A DNA stretch of 18,936 bases from an uncultured Lachnospiraceae bacterium (lineage in GTDB: Bacteria > Bacillota > Clostridia > Lachnospirales > Lachnospiraceae), in contig CAJUCN010000036.1 of the NCBI GenBank assembly GCA_910585005.1, positions 1 to 18,936 on the forward strand. Reading direction: 5' to 3'. Of the stretch, positions 14,075 through 18,936 are shown in pieces; the first letter of the stretch is position 1; each line of letters starts with the position of its first letter. Both the position numbers and the translations under genes were made by a program. The notes beneath the pieces were generated by a model, which was given only the letters and a program-made list of their open reading frames with translations, did no database searches and was not told where the DNA came from.

Positions 14075-15382
14075 TTGGATTCTATTCATATCAGAGGAGG
14101 AAACGCTCTTTTTGGAGAAACGAAGATACAAGGTTCAAAGAATGCTGTGCTGCCGATTTTGGCAGCGGCTCTTTTGATAGAGGATGTCTGCGTGTTGGAA
14201 AACTGTCCCAGGATTTCGGATGTGCATCATATGTTGATGCTGCTTTCGGGGATTGGGTGCAGGGTAGGCAGGTCGGGACAGACCATTACCATTGATGCAA
14301 GGAATGTGTCTGAAGATACGGTATCCGGGGAAAATGTGGCGGGTATGCGTTCTTCGATTATGCTGCTTGGGGCAATGCTGGGGAGAGCAGGGGAGGTCAC
14401 TATGGGGTATCCTGGGGGATGCGTCATAGGAGAACGTCCGATTGACCTGCATTTGAATGCGTTGCGAAAGATGGGAGTAAAGATCTACGAAAAAGAAGGG
14501 GTCTTTACGGCACGGGCGGAAAAGCTGGAAGGGGCTGTGATAAGGCCCTGCGTTTGCAGCGTAGGCGTGACTGAAAATGTGATTCTTGCAGCGGTACGGG
14601 CAAAAGGGGTCACTGTTTTGCAAAATGCGGCGAAAGAGCCGGAAATCGTTGCTTTATGTGAATTCTTAAGGGAAGCGGGCGCCGTGATTGAGGGAATTGG
14701 AGGTTCTGTCCTGATCATACAAGGGGGGCATAAGCTGCATGGAGTCAGATTCAGGATTCCACCTGACCGGATTGTGGCAGGAACTTACCTGATGGGAGTG
14801 CTGGGAACCGGAGGGCATATTTTTCTGGAAGATGCGCCTGTTGCCCAGATGCACAGCGTCCTTAGGGCAGCGGAGCTTGCGGGTGCGGAGGTTATCGTTT
14901 CACGGGACGGACTTAGCGTTATGGCGGATCAAGGAAGAAAAGCACTTTCGCTGACTAAAACAGAAATATATCCAGGTTTTCCCACTGATATGCAGTCTCT
15001 TCTTATGGCTGCGCTTACCACCGCTTCAGGGATAAGCGTTATTGAAGAAACGGTATTTGAAAACCGTTTTCGTATTGTGGAACAGCTTAAGAAAATGGGA
15101 GCGGATATTGAACTGCGGGGGAAACGTCAGGCAGTAATTTATGGAGTGGATTCCTTGCTTGGATGCGAGGTTACAGCGGATGAACTCCGGGGAGGGGCGG
15201 CGCTGGTCATAGCCGGCTGTATGGCGGAAGGCGAGACTGTGGTGGCAAACAGGCACTTTATTGAGAGAGGCTATGAAGATATCTGCAGGGATTTCCAAAA
15301 TCTGGGGGTAAATATATACACAGAATATGGCGAAAAAAAGATTGAAAAAAAAGAAACAGACGAAAAAAATAAATATCGGTGA
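14075..15382 (+). CDS. murA: UDP-N-acetylglucosamine 1-carboxyvinyltransferase
   Basis: A 435-residue cytoplasmic enzyme that transfers enolpyruvate from PEP to UDP-GlcNAc, the first committed step of peptidoglycan synthesis. Active-site residues align well with E. coli numbering: Lys22-Asn23 in G-S-K-N-A-V-L-P, the catalytic loop cysteine Cys116 in P-G-G-C-V-I-G-E-R-P-I-D-L-H (equivalent to Cys115, the fosfomycin target), Asp305 in F-P-T-D-M-Q, and Arg398 in I-E-R-G-Y-E. The start is TTG at 14075, with AAGGTGA (14064-14070) four bases upstream. The last 17 residues are a Lys/Glu-rich extension encoded in the 56-base overlap with the next gene. Its place after ftsW, where murG often lies, is unusual; a second murA paralogue is common in Firmicutes, so this may be one of two. 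Confidence 0.95.
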   Translation: MDSIHIRGGNALFGETKIQGSKNAVLPILAAALLIEDVCVLENCPRISDVHHMLMLLSGIGCRVGRSGQTITIDARNVSEDTVSGENVAGMRSSIMLLGAMLGRAGEVTMGYPGGCVIGERPIDLHLNALRKMGVKIYEKEGVFTARAEKLEGAVIRPCVCSVGVTENVILAAVRAKGVTVLQNAAKEPEIVALCEFLREAGAVIEGIGGSVLIIQGGHKLHGVRFRIPPDRIVAGTYLMGVLGTGGHIFLEDAPVAQMHSVLRAAELAGAEVIVSRDGLSVMADQGRKALSLTKTEIYPGFPTDMQSLLMAALTTASGISVIEETVFENRFRIVEQLKKMGADIELRGKRQAVIYGVDSLLGCEVTADELRGGAALVIAGCMAEGETVVANRHFIERGYEDICRDFQNLGVNIYTEYGEKKIEKKETDEKNKYR

Positions 15383-16112
15383 ATATGTGGCAGGACATAA
15401 AAGCCTGTTCATAATCGGCGCCATGGCCGTTACCTTTTTGGCGGCATTGGCAGCAGGGTATGGATATATTATAGCAAATTACACAGTGACAACTGTCTAT
15501 GTGGACGGAAATATTCATTATACCAATGAAGAGGTTATAGGGATGGTCATGGAGGGGAAGTATGGGAATAATTCCCTTCTGCTGTCCCTGAAATATAAGG
15601 ATAAGAGTGTTGAGGGGATTCCCTTCGTAGAAAAAATGGATGTGTCCGTGGAGGATCCTCATACCATCCGGATAGAGGTATATGAGAAAGCGCTTGCAGG
15701 TTATGTGGAATATTTAGAGAGATATATGTATTTTGATAAGGATGGGATTGTGGTGGAAAGCTCTAAGGAAAGGACTGCCGGGATTCCGCAGGTGATAGGG
15801 CTTTCCTTTGACCATGTGCTTTTGCATGAACCCCTTCCGGTGGAAGATAAGGGGATATTCAGATCGATCCTGAGTATCACCCAGCTTGTAAATAAGTATC
15901 ACCTGTCTGTGGACAGGATCTATTTTGGAAGCGATGATTCTTTGACGCTTTATTTTGGGGAGATACGGGCTTCCCTGGGGACAGGGGAGTATTTGGATGA
16001 AAAGGTTATGAGACTCCAGGATATCCTTCCGAAGCTTGAAGGCAAGAAGGGGATACTCCATATGGAAAATTTTGCCGAGGATACCAAGAATATTCCATTT
16101 GACCCGGATTAA
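15327..16112 (+). CDS. ftsQ: Cell division protein FtsQ/DivIB
   Basis: A 261-residue bitopic membrane protein of the FtsQ/DivIB type: a short very basic cytoplasmic N-terminus (residues 1-25), one transmembrane segment near 27-50, then an extracytoplasmic POTRA-like domain opening with T-V-T-T-V-Y-V-D-G-N and N-E-E-V near 53-69, and a beta domain with Y-F-D-K-D-G-I-V-V-E and I-P-Q-V-I-G-L motifs. It forms a complex with FtsL and DivIC and controls septal synthesis. The frame starts at the ATG at 15327, inside murA, giving a 56-base overlap in a different frame. There is no good ribosome binding site close to it (a G-run is about 18 bases upstream), so translation may be coupled to murA. A later start would remove the basic segment needed for insertion. 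It follows murA and precedes ftsZ, the usual neighbour. Confidence 0.9.
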   Translation: MAKKRLKKKKQTKKINIGEYVAGHKSLFIIGAMAVTFLAALAAGYGYIIANYTVTTVYVDGNIHYTNEEVIGMVMEGKYGNNSLLLSLKYKDKSVEGIPFVEKMDVSVEDPHTIRIEVYEKALAGYVEYLERYMYFDKDGIVVESSKERTAGIPQVIGLSFDHVLLHEPLPVEDKGIFRSILSITQLVNKYHLSVDRIYFGSDDSLTLYFGEIRASLGTGEYLDEKVMRLQDILPKLEGKKGILHMENFAEDTKNIPFDPD

Positions 16113-16156
16113 GGTGAAACAAGCCGAAAGAAAATCAAAAAATCTTAAATTTGTGG

Positions 16157-16185
16157 TTGCTAATTGAAAGAAAAAATTATATGAT
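16157..16185 (+). promoter_or_regulatory. Promoter candidate of ftsZ
   Basis: TTGCTA (16157-16162), a 17-base spacer and TATGAT (16180-16185) lie in the 153-base gap between ftsQ and ftsZ. The gap is the longest inside the cluster, which supports a separate ftsZ promoter that raises FtsZ above the rest of the operon. Confidence 0.6.
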
Positions 16186-16265
16186 AGTCTATATGAGTCT
16201 GATGGTATCTGTATCAAAAAGACAGCATAAGGTCAGATTAGTGGGAATGATAGGAGGAAAAACCT

Positions 16266-17483
16266 TTGCTGGAAATTAAGACAAACGAGGCTGAATCTGC
16301 TGCGAAGATCATAGTGATCGGCGTTGGGGGAGCAGGTAATAATGCTGTTAATAGAATGGTTGACGAGAACATAACCGGGGTGGAGTTTATCGGGATCAAC
16401 ACGGACAAGCAGGCATTGCAGCTATGCCGTGCACCGAAGCTTTTACAGATCGGTGAAAAGCTGACCAAGGGTCTTGGAGCAGGCGCAAAGCCTGAAATTG
16501 GCGAGAAAGCTGCAGAGGAGAGCAGTGAAGAGATTGCTGCGGCTTTAAAAGGTGCAGATATGGTATTTGTTACTTGCGGCATGGGCGGCGGAACAGGGAC
16601 TGGAGCAGCTCCGGTTGTTGCCAAGCTTGCAAAAGATATGGGGATTTTGACAGTCGGCGTTGTAACAAAACCTTTCCGGTTTGAGGCCAAAGCCCGTATG
16701 ATCAATGCGATCAGCGGTATTGAGCGGATTAAAGACAATGTGGATACCTTGATTGTGATTCCCAACGACAAACTGCTTGAGATCGTTGACAGAAGGACAA
16801 CTATGCCCGATGCTCTTAAGAAGGCGGATGAAGTGCTTCAACAGGCGGTACAGGGAATCACGGATTTGATCAATGTGCCTGCAGTGATTAATCTTGACTT
16901 TGCAGACGTACAGACAGTCATGAAGGACAAGGGAATTGCACATATTGGTATTGGTACAGGTAAGGGTGATGACAAGGCAAGCGAAGCAGTCAAAATGGCG
17001 GTGGAAAGTCCCCTTTTGGAGACCAATATTTCTGGTGCAACTCATGTCATCATCAATGTTTCCGGTGATATCACCCTTGCAGATGCGTCCGATGCGGCAA
17101 GCTATGTTCAGGAACTGGCAGGGGATGAGGTAAATATCATTTTCGGCGCGATGTATGATGAGTCTAAGAGCGATATGTGTTCAATCACAGTCATTGCAAC
17201 CGGACTTGAAGATGCAACGCTTCCAACAAACAAACCTGTTTCCGGGTATGGAACATTTTCAAATAAATATGTGAAACCGGTGACTCCCAATATTAATTTG
17301 AGATCCCAGGGAATGGGAGCAGGAGTTCCGGAAGGGGTGAGCGGACATCAGGGAAGGCCGGTTCAAACTCCGGTAGTGCCTGTTTCGCCAAGGCCGGTGT
17401 CCGGGCTTACCAGTCCTGGGGATTTAAGGAGCAATGTGGCGGACAAGCCCCTTAAGATTCCTGATTTTCTCCAAAAGAAATAA
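16266..17483 (+). CDS. ftsZ: Cell division protein FtsZ
   Basis: A 405-residue tubulin-like GTPase that polymerises into the Z-ring. Residues visible in order: the nucleotide-binding G-V-G-G-A-G-N-N-A-V-N near 19-29; the tubulin signature G-G-G-T-G-T-G-A-A-P near 107-116; the T7 synergy loop N-L-D-F-A-D-V near 207-214; and the T3-L-T-V-G-V-V-T-K-P-F segment. A linker of about 70 residues rich in Gly, Pro and Val leads to the conserved C-terminal peptide K-P-L-K-I-P-D-F-L-Q-K-K, which binds partners such as SepF, FtsA or EzrA. The start is TTG at 16266 behind a strong AGGAGG (16252-16257) eight bases upstream; the product is the right length. ftsA, which precedes ftsZ in many bacteria, is absent here. 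A terminator follows 18 bases after the stop. Confidence 0.98.
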   Translation: MLEIKTNEAESAAKIIVIGVGGAGNNAVNRMVDENITGVEFIGINTDKQALQLCRAPKLLQIGEKLTKGLGAGAKPEIGEKAAEESSEEIAAALKGADMVFVTCGMGGGTGTGAAPVVAKLAKDMGILTVGVVTKPFRFEAKARMINAISGIERIKDNVDTLIVIPNDKLLEIVDRRTTMPDALKKADEVLQQAVQGITDLINVPAVINLDFADVQTVMKDKGIAHIGIGTGKGDDKASEAVKMAVESPLLETNISGATHVIINVSGDITLADASDAASYVQELAGDEVNIIFGAMYDESKSDMCSITVIATGLEDATLPTNKPVSGYGTFSNKYVKPVTPNINLRSQGMGAGVPEGVSGHQGRPVQTPVVPVSPRPVSGLTSPGDLRSNVADKPLKIPDFLQKK

Positions 17484-17501
17484 ATGTATGAATGTGTAAA
17501 T

Positions 17502-17531
17502 AGCTGTATACCATAAGGTGTACAGCTTTTT
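17502..17531 (+). terminator. Rho-independent terminator after ftsZ
   Basis: An 11-bp stem AGCTGTATACC / GGTGTACAGCT with one T-G wobble and the loop ATAA is followed by five T. It ends the dcw operon. Confidence 0.85.
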
Positions 17532-17562
17532 CTAAGTAAATGTGAGAGAAAGGAGAAGTGGC

Positions 17563-18834
17563 ATGAAAGAAAATACGGCACAAAAATGTCTTGATTTTAT
17601 TAAGGATGGCGTAAGCTGTTATCATGTAGTGGACGCAGTGGAAAAGAAATTGGCGCAGGCAGGTTTTAAGTGTCTGGAGGAGAAGGAGGAATGGAATCTG
17701 GTTAAGGGAAAGGATTATTATGTAAAAAGAAACGATTCTTCCCTCATGGCATTTCGGATACCGGAAGATGAAATGAAGGGATTCCATATCGTGGCTTCCC
17801 ATAGCGATTCCCCTTGTTTTAAATTGAAAACAAAACCGGAACTTTTGGCGGAGGAACGTTATCTGCGTTTGAATACGGAAGGCTATGGAGGGATGATCTA
17901 TTCCACCTGGTTTGACAGGAGCCTTTCAGTGGCAGGGCGGATAGCGCTGAAAGGAGAAAAAAAGCCATTTTGTGTGAACGTAAATATAGACAGGGATCTT
18001 TGCGTGATCCCAAGCCTGGCGATCCACATGAACCGGGAGACAAATAAGGGAATAGAATACAATCCACAGATCGATCTGCTTCCGCTGATAGGAGGAAAAG
18101 AGGGAAAAGGACGCCTTATGGAGGAGTTGGCTGGTCTTGCAGGGGCAGGGCCGGAGGAGATTTTAGGCAGTGACTTATACCTTTATGTAAGGGAAGAGGG
18201 GAAGCTGGCAGGAATTCATGAGGAATGGATGATCTCGCCCCGGCTGGATGATCTGGAATGTGTATATGCTTCCATGGAAGCGGTGATGAGCGTTTTGCCA
18301 AAGGAATATTGCAGTGTCTGTGCAATATTTAATAATGAAGAAGTGGGAAGCCTTACCCGGGCAGGGGCAGCCTCTACCTTTCTCAAGGATACACTTTTAA
18401 GGATCGGCGAAGCATTTGGATATACGGGCGGGGGGCTGCTCCGGCTTATCGCGGACAGTTTCATGATTTCAGCCGATAATGCACATGCCCTGCATCCCAA
18501 TCACCCGGAAAAGGCGGATCTGACAGATAAGGTATATTTAAACGGTGGAATCGTGATCAAGCATCATGGCGGGCAGCGGTATACCACGGACGGCTATACG
18601 GAGGCAGTGATGAAGTCTCTTTGTCTGGAGGCTGAAGTGCCTTTTCAGGATTACCATAACCGTTCGGATATTCCAGGCGGCTCCACCCTTGGAAACTTGT
18701 CATCGGCTCAGGTGGCGCTTCCGGCAGTTGATATTGGTTTGCCGCAGCTTGCAATGCATTCAGCAGTGGAGACTGGGGGAAGCCGGGATGTGGAGTATTT
18801 CGTTAAGGCATTAGAGGTATTTTACAGGAAATAA
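17563..18834 (+). CDS. M18 family metalloaminopeptidase
   Basis: A 423-residue cytoplasmic zinc aminopeptidase of the aspartyl-type M18 family, which removes N-terminal acidic or other residues from peptides and assembles into large shells in known members. Metal and catalytic residues fit the family: His in V-A-S-H-S-D-S-P near 75-82, Asp in S-T-W-F-D-R-S-L near 112-119, the paired Glu in F-N-N-E-E-V-G-S near 256-263, Asp in I-S-P-R-L-D-D-L, Asp in S-A-D-N-A-H-A-L-H-P near 306-315, and the C-terminal His in L-A-M-H-S-A-V-E-T-G. Length matches the usual 420-480. The ATG at 17563 follows AGGAG (17551-17555) by seven bases; an upstream GTG at 17542 has no clear site. It has its own terminator and lies beyond the ftsZ terminator, so it is a separate gene with no visible link to division. 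Confidence 0.95.
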   Translation: MKENTAQKCLDFIKDGVSCYHVVDAVEKKLAQAGFKCLEEKEEWNLVKGKDYYVKRNDSSLMAFRIPEDEMKGFHIVASHSDSPCFKLKTKPELLAEERYLRLNTEGYGGMIYSTWFDRSLSVAGRIALKGEKKPFCVNVNIDRDLCVIPSLAIHMNRETNKGIEYNPQIDLLPLIGGKEGKGRLMEELAGLAGAGPEEILGSDLYLYVREEGKLAGIHEEWMISPRLDDLECVYASMEAVMSVLPKEYCSVCAIFNNEEVGSLTRAGAASTFLKDTLLRIGEAFGYTGGGLLRLIADSFMISADNAHALHPNHPEKADLTDKVYLNGGIVIKHHGGQRYTTDGYTEAVMKSLCLEAEVPFQDYHNRSDIPGGSTLGNLSSAQVALPAVDIGLPQLAMHSAVETGGSRDVEYFVKALEVFYRK

Positions 18835-18855
18835 AAGAAAATGGGAAAGAATTTG

Positions 18856-18880
18856 ACGTCGCCTTTTGGCGGCGTTTTTT
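18856..18880 (+). terminator. Rho-independent terminator after the M18 peptidase gene
   Basis: The stem ACGTCGCC / GGCGGCGT, with one wobble, has a TTTT loop and is followed by six T, 21 bases after the stop. The remaining 56 bases of the window show no feature. Confidence 0.85.
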
Positions 18881-18936
18881 CTTGTGGGTCGGATAGACCC
18901 TGTTGAGTGCATTGGAGTTTCGGGGCAGAGAAACGG

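Overview
The window most likely comes from a gut-type Lachnospiraceae (class Clostridia) chromosome. The basis is the order of a Gram-positive division and cell-wall (dcw) cluster, two class B PBPs in a row, FtsL and DivIB/FtsQ types typical of Firmicutes, frequent TTG/GTG starts behind strong AGGAGG-like sites, and moderate GC. The family is an inference from gene order and protein style; the genus cannot be named.

Left part (1 to about 3180): an accessory island, probably the end of an integrated mobilizable or rolling-circle-type element. It carries a leftward gene running off the window edge whose product looks like the Nmad3 nucleotide-modification-associated family, a divergent small XRE repressor, a repeat-rich non-coding stretch, a leftward 75-residue helical protein, an AT-rich set of 10-bp iterons, and a leftward Rep_1-type HUH replication initiator or relaxase. 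An inverted repeat and a G-rich tract lie between the rep start and the chromosomal promoter. No integrase is visible, so it would have to lie left of the window.

Core part (about 3198 to 17531): a promoter drives lgt (prolipoprotein diacylglyceryl transferase), which ends in a large hairpin and a strong terminator. The T-tract of that terminator abuts the -35 of the dcw promoter. Just behind this promoter are 10-bp-spaced AAAGTG repeats that look like MraZ operator boxes. Then follow mraZ, rsmH, an ftsL-like gene, two class B PBP genes (PbpB/SpoVD family), mraY, murD, ftsW, murA, divIB/ftsQ and ftsZ, all rightward and tightly packed. Together these make lipid I (MraY) from precursors partly supplied by MurA and MurD, polymerise and cross-link septal peptidoglycan (FtsW plus PBP), and build the divisome (FtsL, FtsQ, FtsZ). 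murG, murC, murE, murF and ftsA are not in the cluster; murA occupies the slot after ftsW. ftsZ has its own promoter candidate and a clear terminator.

Right end (17563 to 18936): a complete M18 aspartyl-type metalloaminopeptidase gene with its own terminator, then a short unassigned tail.

Most worth checking: a stem of about 18 bp that buries the ribosome binding site of the second PBP gene; that PBP's KTA motif in place of KTG; the acidic tail with three 8-residue repeats on the first PBP; and the Nmad3-like gene paired with a divergent XRE repressor on the element.
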